Shown: positions 1 through 8,344 of the stretch, piece after piece
How the letters are laid out: each line of letters opens with the position of its first letter
How positions within the stretch are numbered: position 1 is the stretch's first letter
Translations under genes and position numbers: made by a program
The notes under the pieces: generated by a model
What the model was told of the DNA's origin: nothing
Seen by the model: only the letters and a program-made list of their open reading frames with translations
Database searches by the model: none
NCBI GenBank assembly: GCA_944390765.1
Contig: CALXQM010000010.1
Coordinates: 32,693-96,692, forward strand
Length of the DNA stretch: 64,000 nt
From: an uncultured Alphaproteobacteria bacterium
GTDB taxonomy: Bacteria > Pseudomonadota > Alphaproteobacteria > UBA3830
Reading direction: 5' to 3'

Positions 1-248
1 AACATGGTACTTTGTACACTGGCGTTACGTCCGATTTAGTACGACGAGTTTATGAGCATAAAACATGGAACAAAGGTTTTACATTTAAATACCATGTCAA
101 CAAATTGGGGTATTATGAGGTCTTTGATGAAATTACCAATGCAATTAAAAGAGAAAAACAAATCAAAAAAAGGTCTAGAAATTATAAAATTCAATTAATA
201 GAAAGCATTAATCCGGAATGGAAAGATTTATATAGTGATATTACTTAG
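1..248 (+). CDS. GIY-YIG family endonuclease, 5' end outside window
   Basis: Small single-domain GIY-YIG nuclease-like protein (UvrC/URI superfamily). The reading frame is open to the first bases of the window, so the N-terminus, including the GIY half of the signature, is missing. The visible part begins HGTLYTGVTSDLVRRVYEHK, where LYTGVT is the YIG half and the Arg and His-Lys positions follow the family pattern; the tail with IKREKQIKK and NPEWKDLY is typical of the 80-100 aa stand-alone members. Family function is uncertain; many are annotated as excinuclease-like proteins. It lies directly upstream of a repeat-filled gap. Family confident, biological role unknown. Confidence 0.85.
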   Translation, partial: HGTLYTGVTSDLVRRVYEHKTWNKGFTFKYHVNKLGYYEVFDEITNAIKREKQIKKRSRNYKIQLIESINPEWKDLYSDIT

Positions 249-276
249 ATTGTTAAGAATATAAGAAAGTATGATA

Positions 277-314
277 ATAGATTCTCACGCTCGTTGCACT
301 CGCTCAGAATGACG
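277..314 (+). repeat. Right half of MITE-like dispersed element
   Basis: Matches the right end of the full element: AGATTCTCACGCTCG, then GCACTCGCTCAGAATGACG. The left half is absent here. Confidence 0.7.
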
Positions 315-427
315 AAGGGGGTAGAGCGCTCAGAATATGTAGATTATAGCCTGCTCTTATTTTATTTGTTACGTGGTAATCCATGGTGCCTTCTATCTTG
401 CGTCATTGCGAGGAGCATTTTTTTTAG

Positions 428-538
428 CGTCATCACGAGGAGCAGAGCGACGTGGTGATCCATAACAATACTGTAGCAGATAGGGATGTTAAATGTGGAA
501 GAGGATTCTCACGCTCGCTACACTCGCTCAGAATGACG
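428..538 (+). repeat. MITE-like dispersed element, full copy 1
   Basis: A 111-bp unit starting CGTCATCACGAGGAGC and ending CGCTCAGAATGACG, so the ends form an imperfect terminal inverted repeat (CGTCAT...ATGACG, extending about 20-25 bp with mismatches). Its interior matches the inverted copy at 13214-13324 nearly base for base, for example the shared words ATCCATAACAATACTGTAGC and GGGATGTTAAATGT. No coding capacity. Confidence 0.8.
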
Positions 539-815
539 CGAGGAGGCGTTCACTCAGAATGACACTAAGGGGAAGTAAGTGTGTTCGCTAGAATGATGAA
601 AATGAGGGATGTTTTTACTCAGAATGACGAAGAGAGGTAGAACACTCAGAACAACGGAGAAGTGTAGAGCCATTCAGAAGAAAATTATTAGTATTTTCTC
701 CCGGAATGACCAAAAAGTGAAAAATAACAAAGATATGGAGTGTTTCTGTTCAGAATGAAAATAAGAAAAGCGATACTATATAAAAACTGTTTTCATATTT
801 TAATAAAATATAAAT

Positions 816-889
816 TGGCTGGGAAACCTGGATTCGAACCAGGGTTGCCCGGTCCAGAGCCGGGAGTTCTACCGCTAAACTATTTCCCA
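816..889 (-). tRNA. tRNA-Gln(CUG)
   Basis: On the minus strand the seven-base acceptor arms TGGGAAA and TTTCCCA pair. The U1-A72 start is usual for tRNA-Gln. The anticodon stem CCCGG/CCGGG encloses loop CTCTGGA, giving anticodon CUG for Gln codon CAG. The T arm contains GGTTCGAATCC. Discriminator G and an encoded CCA (816-818) complete the 3' end. In so AT-rich a genome CAG is likely the rarer Gln codon, so a UUG isoacceptor is expected elsewhere. Confidence 0.95.
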
Positions 890-940
890 AATTCCATAAA
901 GAATAGCATTATATTAGTAAGATTTCTAGATTAAATATTT

Positions 941-1201
941 TTAAAAAAAGTAATGATATCTACAGGCAAGCAATTGGATGTTATTATCAACAATTCTATA
1001 AATTAATCTGTGTTCTTTATTGATTCTTCGAGACCAGCATTTTTGCAGTTCGTATTTTAATGGTTCTGGTTTACCTATTCCAGAAAAAGGATTTATTTTT
1101 ATCGATTCGATTAATTTTAAAATACGAATAACTATTTTTTCATCTGATTCCAACCAATATTTATAATCTTCTTCAAACTTTGAGGTTACTCTTATATTCA
1201 T
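941..1201 (-). CDS. yoeB: YoeB-family mRNA interferase toxin
   Basis: 86-aa toxin of the RelE/ParE superfamily, YoeB branch, which cleaves mRNA at the ribosome A site and is neutralised by YefM. Family hallmarks: an N-terminal YKYWLESDEKI segment, NPFSGIGKPEPLKYEL, CWSRRINKEHRLIYRI and the C-terminal ACRYHY. By comparison with E. coli YoeB, the Glu of the KPEPL segment, the Arg of SRRI and the near-terminal His-Tyr are the catalytic residues, and all are present. It overlaps the upstream antitoxin gene by 29 bp, so the two are co-transcribed and probably translationally coupled. The toxin looks intact and therefore potentially active. Confidence 0.95.
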   Translation of the reverse strand: MNIRVTSKFEEDYKYWLESDEKIVIRILKLIESIKINPFSGIGKPEPLKYELQKCWSRRINKEHRLIYRIVDNNIQLLACRYHYFF

Positions 1202-1451
1202 CTAAAAAATCTTCTAATAATTTAGTTTTTCCTATGTCTACCTCTTTTATGGAATCTAAAATATGTTGTTTATTCGCTTTATTGCTCAATAAATAAGCGG
1301 TTTCTTTCATAGATTCATAATCGCTTGCAGAAATTAAAACAGCTCTATCTCCATTCTTTCTTGATATATAGACCTCTTCGCAATCATTACAAACTAAGAA
1401 TAATAGTGAAGATAACTTTTGTCTTGCTTCACTATATGTAACTTGTTTCAT
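1173..1451 (-). CDS. yefM: YefM-family antitoxin
   Basis: Phd/YefM antitoxin of about 92 residues. The N-terminus QVTYSEARQKLSSLL and the ISRKNGDRAVLISASDYESM and ETAYLL segments are the conserved DNA-binding and dimerisation core; the C-terminal third should wrap around YoeB. Two tandem ATG codons are available (1454 and 1451). The Shine-Dalgarno GAGGAG sits only 3 nt from the first but 6 nt from the second, so I prefer 1451. The gene precedes and overlaps the toxin gene. A consensus promoter overlapping two palindromes lies just upstream and fits autorepression by the YefM-YoeB complex. Confidence 0.93.
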   Translation of the reverse strand: MKQVTYSEARQKLSSLLFLVCNDCEEVYISRKNGDRAVLISASDYESMKETAYLLSNKANKQHILDSIKEVDIGKTKLLEDFLDEYKSNLKV

Positions 1452-1464
1452 CATTAACTCCTCT

Positions 1465-1506
1465 ATTGTTCAATTAAATTGTACAATAGAATGCAATAAA
1501 TGTCAA
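1465..1506 (-). promoter_or_regulatory. yefM-yoeB promoter with overlapping operator
   Basis: On the minus strand, -35 TTGACA (1506-1501), a 17-bp spacer and -10 TACAAT (1483-1478). The -10 lies inside the palindrome ATTGTACAAT (1478-1487); three bases on is the near-palindrome ATTGTTCAAT (1465-1474, + strand). E. coli YefM operators have a TGTACA core, which is present here. The arrangement predicts autorepression. Confidence 0.8.
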
Positions 1507-1683
1507 TGAATATATAAATTATATTTTTCTATTATATGGAATGATTGCACATTAGCTGGAAATATAAATGATAATACATTATATATAAAATCAGGGTTGT
1601 GCACATAAACTCGTCAAATAACATCAGAAATTGCAAAACAAATAATACCCCTCTTTAATTAGAGATAACTTAAAGAATTTTTG

Positions 1684-1712
1684 TTTACACATATTAGAGC
1701 ATTATATATAAT
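1684..1712 (+). promoter_or_regulatory. Predicted sigma70-type promoter of rne operon
   Basis: -35 TTTACA (1684-1689), a 17-bp spacer and -10 TATAAT (1707-1712). Transcription would begin near 1719, leaving a leader of about 200 nt before the rne start codon. RNase E genes are known to autoregulate through long leaders in E. coli; whether this leader does so is inference. Confidence 0.65.
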
Positions 1713-1920
1713 AATTCCTATGGCATGTATGCCAAAAGAAGTTTTTTTAATAACGATTTTATATTTAGGAACGTTTTAAAAGTGTTATTATCTGGTACAT
1801 ATTATTTTTCTATTTTTATTATATCGCTAGTTTTTTTGTATCAAATAAAGCGATATAGAATTTTTTCAAGATTAAAACAGTGTCTTTTGAACGTTCTGAT
1901 TAGAAACTATGGAGAGCACT

Positions 1921-3996
1921 ATGTCAAAAGATATATTAATAGATGCATTGCATCCGGAAGAAGTCAGAATTGCAGTAGTATGCGATGGAAAATTAGATAA
2001 ATTCGATTTTGAAATCTCTTCAAAAGCTCAAATAAAAGGTAACATATATTTAGCTAAGGTCATAAAAGTAGAGCCTTCCTTACAAGCTGCTTTTGTTGAT
2101 TATGGGGGGAATAAACATGGGTTTTTAAGTTTCAGTGAAATTCATCATGATTATTTTCAGATTCCTGTAGGAGATCGTGAGGAATTGGAAGCTCATATCC
2201 AGAATGCACTTAATGCTTATGCTATAGAAAATGATAAAACTGTTGAAGAAATAGATCCTAAAGATATTGTTAGATTAAGGTATCAGTTTTATAGAAGGTA
2301 TAAGATTCAAGAGGTTATAAAAAAACGTCAGATAATGCTTGTACAGGTAACAAAAGAAGAAAGAGGTAATAAAGGGGCAGCAATTACAACATATATATCA
2401 CTAGCTGGTAGATATTGTGTATTGATGCCAAATACAGAAAAAGGCAGTGGAATTTCAAGAAAAATTACAAGTATTTCAGATAGAACAAAATTAAAAAAGA
2501 TAGTGTCTGATTTAAAAATTGAAAATGGTAGTGTAGTTATTAGGACAGCTGGTGTTGGCCATACAAAATCAGAAATAAAAAAAGATTTTGATTACTTAGT
2601 AAATATGTGGAACGCAATTAGGAAAGATACTTTAAAGTCTACAGCCCCATGCTTAATACATGAAGAATCTAGTATCATAAAAAGGTCTCTTAGAGACATG
2701 TATACTAAAGATATTGATGAGATTATTGTTGAAGGCGAAGAAGGTTATAAAGTTGCAAGATCTTTTATGAAGAAGCTTATACCTAGTCATGTAAAGAAAG
2801 TAAAACTTTATGAAGATAAAAGTATTCCTCTTTTCAGTAAATACAAAGTAAATGAACAAACGGAACAAATCTATTCTACTAGAGTAGAATTACCTTCAGG
2901 TGGTTACTTAGTAATAAATAATACAGAGGCATTAATAGCCATAGATGTTAATTCTGGTAAATCTACTAAAGAAAGAAATATTTCTGGTACAGCTTTAAAA
3001 ACTAATCTTGAAGCCGCGGTAGAGATTGCTCGTCAATGCCGTTTGAGGGATTTAGCGGGATTAGTTGTAGTAGATTTCATTGATATGGAAGGAAAACATA
3101 GTAATATTCAAGTTGAAAGATGTATAAAAGAAGCATTTCGCAATGATAAAGCCAAAATTCAGCTGGGAAGTATAAGTAATTTTGGATTATTAGAGTTTTC
3201 TCGACAACGTTTAAGATCAAGTATTACCGATGCAAATATGGTTGTATGTCCATATTGTCAAGGTACAGGTTTTATGTGGTCTGACGAGGCATTAGCAGTA
3301 AGAATTCTAAGACAAGTAGAAGAATCATGTATAGAGCAGAATATACAGGAGGTTGTAGTAACTTTATCGCCAAGTATTGCTCTTTATTTATTAAATAATA
3401 AACGTTCGTTTATATCAATGATTGAGTCACGAGGTGATTTAAAAATAACATTTAAAGCGGATTCTAATGTTACTTCAGTTAATTTTCATATTGAAAAAAT
3501 ATTTAAATTGCCAACGATAGAAGAGGAGAATACTGATGAATTAGTTGAAACCAACTTGAATGAAGTGACCAGTACAAATAAAAGAAATTATAAAAAGATT
3601 AGAACAGATAAGCAAAATGATAAATCTGAGGCAGAGGAAGTTAATATAAGAAGCACTCCGATTAGAAAAAATTTAAGAAGAAATAAAATAAGAAAAAATG
3701 ATAGTAAAGTAAGCTCTGATTTTAAAGAAAATGAGCAATTATCTAATGATATAAATCAAAATTTCATTATAAAAGAAGAAATTAAAGAAGGAACAGAACC
3801 TATCGCTAAAGAAGGTAAAGTAGATCTTAATTTTTCTGCAATGATGGATGAGTATCAACAAGATATTGCTAGCAAGGTTGTAGAGTCATATAGAAAAGAA
3901 ATAAATGAAATGTCAAATATTCAAAAAGGTATGAATATTACGCCACCAAAAAGAATTGGTTGGTGGCAAAAATTGTTACAGAAACCAAAAAAATAG
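1921..3996 (+). CDS. rne: Ribonuclease E/G
   Basis: Endoribonuclease for mRNA decay and rRNA/tRNA maturation, 691 aa. The N-terminus contains the S1 RNA-binding region with GNIYLAKVIKVEPSLQAAFVDY and HGFLSF. The DNase-I-like catalytic core carries the two metal-binding Asp residues in AIDVNSGKST (about D342) and VVVDFIDM (about D385). The Zn-link CPYC is at about 443-446. After about residue 530 the chain is charged and low-complexity (Lys, Asn, Glu rich), consistent with a short scaffold tail much smaller than that of E. coli RNase E. An ATG at 1909 is also in frame, but GGAGAG sits 6 nt before the ATG at 1921, which I take as the start. gltX follows after 9 bp. Confidence 0.93.
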   Translation: MSKDILIDALHPEEVRIAVVCDGKLDKFDFEISSKAQIKGNIYLAKVIKVEPSLQAAFVDYGGNKHGFLSFSEIHHDYFQIPVGDREELEAHIQNALNAYAIENDKTVEEIDPKDIVRLRYQFYRRYKIQEVIKKRQIMLVQVTKEERGNKGAAITTYISLAGRYCVLMPNTEKGSGISRKITSISDRTKLKKIVSDLKIENGSVVIRTAGVGHTKSEIKKDFDYLVNMWNAIRKDTLKSTAPCLIHEESSIIKRSLRDMYTKDIDEIIVEGEEGYKVARSFMKKLIPSHVKKVKLYEDKSIPLFSKYKVNEQTEQIYSTRVELPSGGYLVINNTEALIAIDVNSGKSTKERNISGTALKTNLEAAVEIARQCRLRDLAGLVVVDFIDMEGKHSNIQVERCIKEAFRNDKAKIQLGSISNFGLLEFSRQRLRSSITDANMVVCPYCQGTGFMWSDEALAVRILRQVEESCIEQNIQEVVVTLSPSIALYLLNNKRSFISMIESRGDLKITFKADSNVTSVNFHIEKIFKLPTIEEENTDELVETNLNEVTSTNKRNYKKIRTDKQNDKSEAEEVNIRSTPIRKNLRRNKIRKNDSKVSSDFKENEQLSNDINQNFIIKEEIKEGTEPIAKEGKVDLNFSAMMDEYQQDIASKVVESYRKEINEMSNIQKGMNITPPKRIGWWQKLLQKPKK

Positions 3997-4005
3997 GAGA
4001 ATACA

Positions 4006-5340
4006 ATGACAGTAAAAGTTAGGTTTGCTCCTTCTCCAACAGGATTATTACATGTCGGTAACGTTCGGATAGCAGTACTTAATTATTTATTTGCTAAAAG
4101 TAATCATGGAAAATTTGTTCTTCGTATAGATGATACCGATAAAGAAAGATCTAAGACAGAATTTGAAAAATCAATTATAGAAGATCTAAAATGGATAGAT
4201 ATTCAATGGGATGAGTTTTATAAACAATCAGAGAATCTTGCACAGTATGATAAAGCAATCGAACATTTAAAGAAAATAGGTCGAGTCTATCCTTGTTACG
4301 AAACAAAAGAAGAATTATCTCTTAAACGTAAGATACAAAGTTCTCATGGAAAACCACCGGTTTATGATAGAGCGTCACTTTACTTATCCGATGAAGATAA
4401 AAAAAATATTGAATCAAAAGGAATAAAAAAGTACTGGCGTTTCAAATTAAAAGAAGATTCAGTTATTGAATGGAACGATTTAGTTCATGGAAAAATTTCA
4501 ATTCCTTTGAATAGCGTTAGTGATCCAATAGTAATAAAACCTGATGGTTCTTATGTTTATACTTTTGCATCTGTTGTTGATGATATAAATATAGGTATTA
4601 CTCATATTATTAGGGGAGATGATCATATTACAAATACAGCTGCTCAAATAGATATATTTAGAGCAATAAGTGGATCTAATCCTGAATTTGCGCATGTTCC
4701 TTTGCTGTCTTCTATCGATGGACAAGAAGTATCCAAGAGAACAAATTCGTCTTTAACTATAATTAATTTGCGTAAAAATGGAATGGAACCGCAAGCTATT
4801 GTTAATTTGCTCGCAACTTTAGGTACCTCTAATAATGTAAATTACAAAGATAATTATAATGATTTGATTCAGAAATTTTCTTTTAAAAAAATGAGTCTAT
4901 CATCTCCCAAATTTAATACGGATGATGTAAGGCAATTAACTAAAAAAATTATCTCCGAAAAAAGCTTCAATGAAATTCAATCTGAATTAGAACATTTAAA
5001 TTTAAAAAATAAAGCTGAGATTTTCTGGGAAACAATTAAAGGAAATATTAATACAATAAATGATATCGATTTTTGGTATAATATATTTTTTAATCCTATA
5101 CAACCATGCTGTGAAGATAAGCAATATATATCTCAAATGTTAACAGCTTTATCTATATCTACTGATTACGATACGTGGCTGAAAAGTTTAATAGAAAAAA
5201 CTAACCGGAAAGGAAAGGATTTGTTTCACCCAATACGTTTAGCTTTAACCGCTCAAGAGAAAGGGCCAGAATTAAGAAAAATATTCATGTTATTGGGATA
5301 TGATGAAGTTAAAAATAGATTAGAAAATAATTTAAAATGA
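4006..5340 (+). CDS. gltX: Glutamyl-tRNA synthetase
   Basis: Class I aminoacyl-tRNA synthetase charging tRNA-Glu (possibly also tRNA-Gln, for GatCAB amidation). The N-terminus RFAPSPTGLLHVGN has the HIGH-type motif at 16-19; the KMSKS-type motif is EVSKR at 241-245. IDDTDKERSK and the GDDHITNTA segment are typical of GluRS. 444 aa, slightly shorter than E. coli GltX; the C-terminal anticodon domain is diverged. Alphaproteobacteria often carry two GltX copies; whether this is the discriminating one cannot be told from this window. It overlaps cysS by 4 bp (ATGA), so coupling is likely. Confidence 0.93.
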   Translation: MTVKVRFAPSPTGLLHVGNVRIAVLNYLFAKSNHGKFVLRIDDTDKERSKTEFEKSIIEDLKWIDIQWDEFYKQSENLAQYDKAIEHLKKIGRVYPCYETKEELSLKRKIQSSHGKPPVYDRASLYLSDEDKKNIESKGIKKYWRFKLKEDSVIEWNDLVHGKISIPLNSVSDPIVIKPDGSYVYTFASVVDDINIGITHIIRGDDHITNTAAQIDIFRAISGSNPEFAHVPLLSSIDGQEVSKRTNSSLTIINLRKNGMEPQAIVNLLATLGTSNNVNYKDNYNDLIQKFSFKKMSLSSPKFNTDDVRQLTKKIISEKSFNEIQSELEHLNLKNKAEIFWETIKGNINTINDIDFWYNIFFNPIQPCCEDKQYISQMLTALSISTDYDTWLKSLIEKTNRKGKDLFHPIRLALTAQEKGPELRKIFMLLGYDEVKNRLENNLK

Positions 5341-6695
5341 AAACGTTACATTTATATAATTCTCTTTCTAATAAATTGGAAGAATTTATTCCTATAGATA
5401 AAAATAATATAAGGATGTATGCATGTGGGCCTACTGTATATTCTAGTCCTCATATCGGAAACGCGCGTCCTTTAGTTATTTTTGATGTACTGTTTCGCCT
5501 TTTACGTGAATTGTATGGAAACGTGACTTATGTTCGGAATATCACAGATGTTGACGATAAAATCAATAAACGAGCACACGAGCGTGATATTAGTATTCAA
5601 GAATTAACAAGTGAAGTTATCGAAGAGTTTCATAAAAATCTTTTTTTTCTGAATATTTTACCGGTCACATATGAGCCCAGAGCAACTTTTCATATACAAG
5701 AAATGATAGAAATCATTTCAAAATTAATTGATAAAGGCTATGCATATAAGGCTAATAATCATGTTTTATTTCGCGTAAAAGCTTTGAAAAGTTATGGGGT
5801 ATTATCTAAAAGAACATTAGAAGAAATGATTCCTGGTTGTCGGGTGGAAATTGCTCCATATAAGGAAGATCCACTAGATTTTGTATTATGGAAACCATCG
5901 AAAGAGAGTGAACCATTTTGGGATAGTCCTTTTGGGAAAGGTCGTCCAGGTTGGCATATAGAATGTTCAGCTATGAGTTATAAATATCTTGGAACACAAT
6001 TTGATATCCATGCTGGAGGGCAGGATTTAATTTTTCCTCATCATGAAAATGAAATAGCACAAAATTATGGTGCTTTCGATATTCTAATGGCGAATTATTG
6101 GATACATAATGGATTATTATTAGTTGATAATCAAAAAATGTCTAAGTCATTAGGAAATATTATATCTCTTAATGAAATTTTGCAAAAATATGATGGTGAA
6201 ATTATTAGATATGTTTTACTATCCACACATTATCAAAAAACCTTGAATTGGACAGAACAAATAGTGCATCAAGCAAAACAATCATTGGACAGGATGTATG
6301 GGGCTTTAAATTTAGCATCAGAAATATTTGATATTATTAATATTAGTGAAAATACTTTAGATGCATTGTGTTCAAATTTAAACACTCCTTTAGCATTACA
6401 TGAATTAAATTCAATCGCTAATAAGATTTATAAATCAACTGAAAAAAAAGAAATAAATTATCTTTGTTCTGTTTTAAAAAAAGATGCGAATTTATTAGGA
6501 TTATTGCAGAGAGAAAATTGGTTTCAACAACAAAATATAATTTCGCAAGAAGAGATAGAAGCATTAATTAAGGAACGTAACCTTGCAAAATCTCAAAAAG
6601 ACTATGTAAAAGCAGATCAAATTAGAGATTATCTTCTATCAAAAAATATAAAAATAGAAGATACAAAAAATGGAGTAATTTGGAAAACTTTATAA
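5337..6695 (+). CDS. cysS: Cysteinyl-tRNA synthetase
   Basis: Charges tRNA-Cys. 452 aa, normal length for CysRS. The catalytic Zn ligand is C30 in YACGPTVY, the HIGH motif is HIGN at 39-42, HIECSAMS and the GGQDLIFPHHENE segment supply the other Zn ligands, and KMSKS lies at about 267-271. The C-terminal helical domain ends with the usual ALIKERNLAKSQKDY... and ADQIRDYL motifs. It overlaps the gltX stop codon (ATGA) and is the last gene of the rne-gltX-cysS run; a repeat-filled gap follows. Confidence 0.96.
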   Translation: MKTLHLYNSLSNKLEEFIPIDKNNIRMYACGPTVYSSPHIGNARPLVIFDVLFRLLRELYGNVTYVRNITDVDDKINKRAHERDISIQELTSEVIEEFHKNLFFLNILPVTYEPRATFHIQEMIEIISKLIDKGYAYKANNHVLFRVKALKSYGVLSKRTLEEMIPGCRVEIAPYKEDPLDFVLWKPSKESEPFWDSPFGKGRPGWHIECSAMSYKYLGTQFDIHAGGQDLIFPHHENEIAQNYGAFDILMANYWIHNGLLLVDNQKMSKSLGNIISLNEILQKYDGEIIRYVLLSTHYQKTLNWTEQIVHQAKQSLDRMYGALNLASEIFDIINISENTLDALCSNLNTPLALHELNSIANKIYKSTEKKEINYLCSVLKKDANLLGLLQRENWFQQQNIISQEEIEALIKERNLAKSQKDYVKADQIRDYLLSKNIKIEDTKNGVIWKTL

Positions 6696-6818
6696 TTTAA
6701 AACTATAAAATATTAGAGTTCTTGCAAAGTTGTTTTTCTTAGTTTTTTGGATTCTGATAATCAGAGGTTCTAAGACGTCATTTTCTATGTCTGTAAGATA
6801 TTCATTATATAATACCTC

Positions 6819-6862
6819 TAGCGTTATTACACGAAATCATATAGTCTTCGCCTTTTCCATTT
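6819..6862 (-). repeat. Second dispersed repeat family (about 45 bp), copy 1
   Basis: Read on the minus strand: AAATGGAAAAGGCGAAGACT, then ATATGATTTCGTGTAATAAC, then GCTA. Similar copies lie at 13140-13183, 19276-19321 and 26358-26397, always within about 90 bp of a MITE-like element. The core is GGAAGAGGCGGAGACT, then ATATGGCTCCGTGTGATGAC. Confidence 0.6.
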
Positions 6863-6911
6863 ATTATGTGTTGGTCCATAACTATTTTGCAATATAAATG
6901 ACGTTACAAGT

Positions 6912-7021
6912 CGTCATTGCGAGGAGCTTGCGATGTGGCAATCTATAAAATGACAGGAATAGAAGTACGATGAAAGTGCAAAAATGGTTTTTCACGCTCG
7001 TTGCACTCGCTCAAAATGACG
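6912..7021 (+). repeat. MITE-like dispersed element, full copy 2
   Basis: 110 bp, from CGTCATTGCGAGGAGC to CTCGCTCAAAATGACG. Its interior (CGATGAAAGTGCAAAAATGG) is related to that of the copy at 26206-26321 rather than to copy 1, so at least two internal variants exist. It fills the end of the gap (6696-7041) downstream of cysS; the bases before 6819 show nothing recognisable. Confidence 0.75.
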
Positions 7022-7041
7022 TAAGGCGAGGACATCGACTT

Positions 7042-8106
7042 TCACAAGATATCTTCTTCCATTAACTCAATATCCTGTTTTTCTCCATTATTAATTGTAA
7101 AGATATGTAAATTTCTATTTAGACCTTTGTCTTTTTTTAATTCAAAAGTACCTAATAAACCTTCAAATTCTATACATTTTGTAAGAAAATTTTCATTTGG
7201 TTTAGCGTTTATTAGTTTTATTATGTCAGCGGTTACCAAACTAATAATAGTAGGTTGTTCGTTGAATATATGAAAATACTTCTCTACAAAATTACGTTTT
7301 TCTTTGCTATCTATGTAAGCAAATTTTACTCCATCCCACTTAGAAGGATAAGATAAAACTATTGAACTTAAAGAAAATACTGGAATATTTATATTCTTAA
7401 TATTTTTTATTATAGGTTCGCATATAAATATTGATTTTTTCCCGCAATTTTTTAAAAATTCTGTGATTTCTTCCTCGGAGATATTATTATATCGTACTAA
7501 ATTGATACTATCTTCATCAAATCCATATTTTTCTCCAATTAGTTGAATTATATTCGCGATATTATCGTAATATATCCCTTTAGGGAGTAATAATTCCATA
7601 GAGTTTATTTTATTTTGTTTACAATAGCTAAAGATAGTTCTTAATTCTTCTTGAGGAGATAATCCGCAAGCATATATATGTCCGTTGTTTAAATTTTCAT
7701 TATTAGAAAGCGAAAAAATTGGAACTGATTGAAAAATTGTTGCAAAACGATGCACTTCTGAAAAAAACACAGGACCGATCACAGCTTTTAGGTTTGGAAA
7801 ATTATCAATATTTATTTCTTCTGGAAAATCATTGGTATTAATAGGGTAAATATCTAAATTTGGATCTCGATTTGCTATTATCGCGGCCTGTAAAATATTT
7901 TTACCAAGCTTAGCGTTTGTTCCTGTCAGAGGTAATAACAAAACAACTGATTGCTTCATTTTTCGCTTACCGAGAATTTCTAAATATTGATCATAAGAAT
8001 AATTTGTACGTTCTTGTTGTTTTCTAGTAATTTCTGTTTCTGGTATTTTATCGGTAGAACAAGCAGTAATAATAAATAACAAAACTAATTTAAATATATA
8101 ATTCAT
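7042..8106 (-). CDS. LpoA-like penicillin-binding protein activator lipoprotein
   Basis: 354-aa predicted outer-membrane lipoprotein. The signal peptide ends at a lipobox (FIITAC, Cys at about 16). The body has the periplasmic-binding-protein type I fold seen in LpoA/YraM: QSVVLLLPLTGTNAKLGKNI, then strands such as AVIGPVFFSEV and FSLSNN. LpoA activates the class A PBP1a. The E. coli-type neighbourhood yraL(rsmI)-yraM(lpoA)-yraN is kept in rearranged form here: rsmI and yraN diverge from this gene. Sequence similarity to LpoA is weak, so a LivK-like binding role cannot be excluded, but lipobox plus context favour PBP activation. Confidence 0.72.
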   Translation of the reverse strand: MNYIFKLVLLFIITACSTDKIPETEITRKQQERTNYSYDQYLEILGKRKMKQSVVLLLPLTGTNAKLGKNILQAAIIANRDPNLDIYPINTNDFPEEINIDNFPNLKAVIGPVFFSEVHRFATIFQSVPIFSLSNNENLNNGHIYACGLSPQEELRTIFSYCKQNKINSMELLLPKGIYYDNIANIIQLIGEKYGFDEDSINLVRYNNISEEEITEFLKNCGKKSIFICEPIIKNIKNINIPVFSLSSIVLSYPSKWDGVKFAYIDSKEKRNFVEKYFHIFNEQPTIISLVTADIIKLINAKPNENFLTKCIEFEGLLGTFELKKDKGLNRNLHIFTINNGEKQDIELMEEDIL

Positions 8107-8186
8107 CTTTTATCTACAATTTATTTTTAATATTTATAAAGAATTTCATAATATAAGTAAACTAATGACTAAATAGATTATTTGAT

Positions 8187-8339
8187 ATGCAACAGGATAG
8201 GCAGAGATTGGGTGAAGCTTTAAAAAATATGCGACTTCATGCTGAAGAACTTCAAGAAAGTGAAAAGTTTAAAATGAGTCCTAAAGATGAAGAACTTGAA
8301 AAAGCTCTTGCTGAAATAAAAGGTCAAATGAATCTTTAA
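8187..8339 (+). CDS. Small helical protein of unknown function, 50 aa
   Basis: An ATG-initiated frame of 50 codons starting MQQDRQRLGEALKNMR and ending LAEIKGQMNL. It is strongly charged, free of Cys and Pro-poor, with a heptad-like pattern suggesting one or two amphipathic helices. Codon use resembles that of neighbouring genes, and a strong hairpin follows six bases after the stop codon, which supports a real transcript. No clear Shine-Dalgarno is visible. It lies between the divergent lipoprotein gene and rsmI. I do not recognise the family. Confidence 0.6.
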   Translation: MQQDRQRLGEALKNMRLHAEELQESEKFKMSPKDEELEKALAEIKGQMNL

Positions 8340-8344
8340 TTTTT

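Larger units (their letters stand above)
249..815. other. Intergenic repeat-rich region
   Basis: No plausible gene. It holds one full copy (428-538) and fragments (277-314, 401-416) of a dispersed TIR-bearing element. Around position 540 begins a string of degenerate copies of a short word resembling CTCAGAATGACG, recurring roughly every 30-45 bases down to about 757. The gap ends at the 3' end of a tRNA-Gln gene on the minus strand. Confidence 0.75.

Noticed and set aside
540..760. Regularly recurring short repeats that could suggest a CRISPR array
   Set aside because: Repeat words are only about 12 bp, degenerate, with unequal spacers, and no cas gene is near.
740..934. A 64-codon plus-strand frame
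   Set aside because: It crosses the tRNA-Gln gene; the peptide part GKPGFEPGLPGPEPG is a typical false translation of a tRNA.
1725..2000. A 91-codon frame before rne
   Set aside because: It runs into the conserved start of RNase E in another frame and has no ribosome site; the region is better read as the rne leader.
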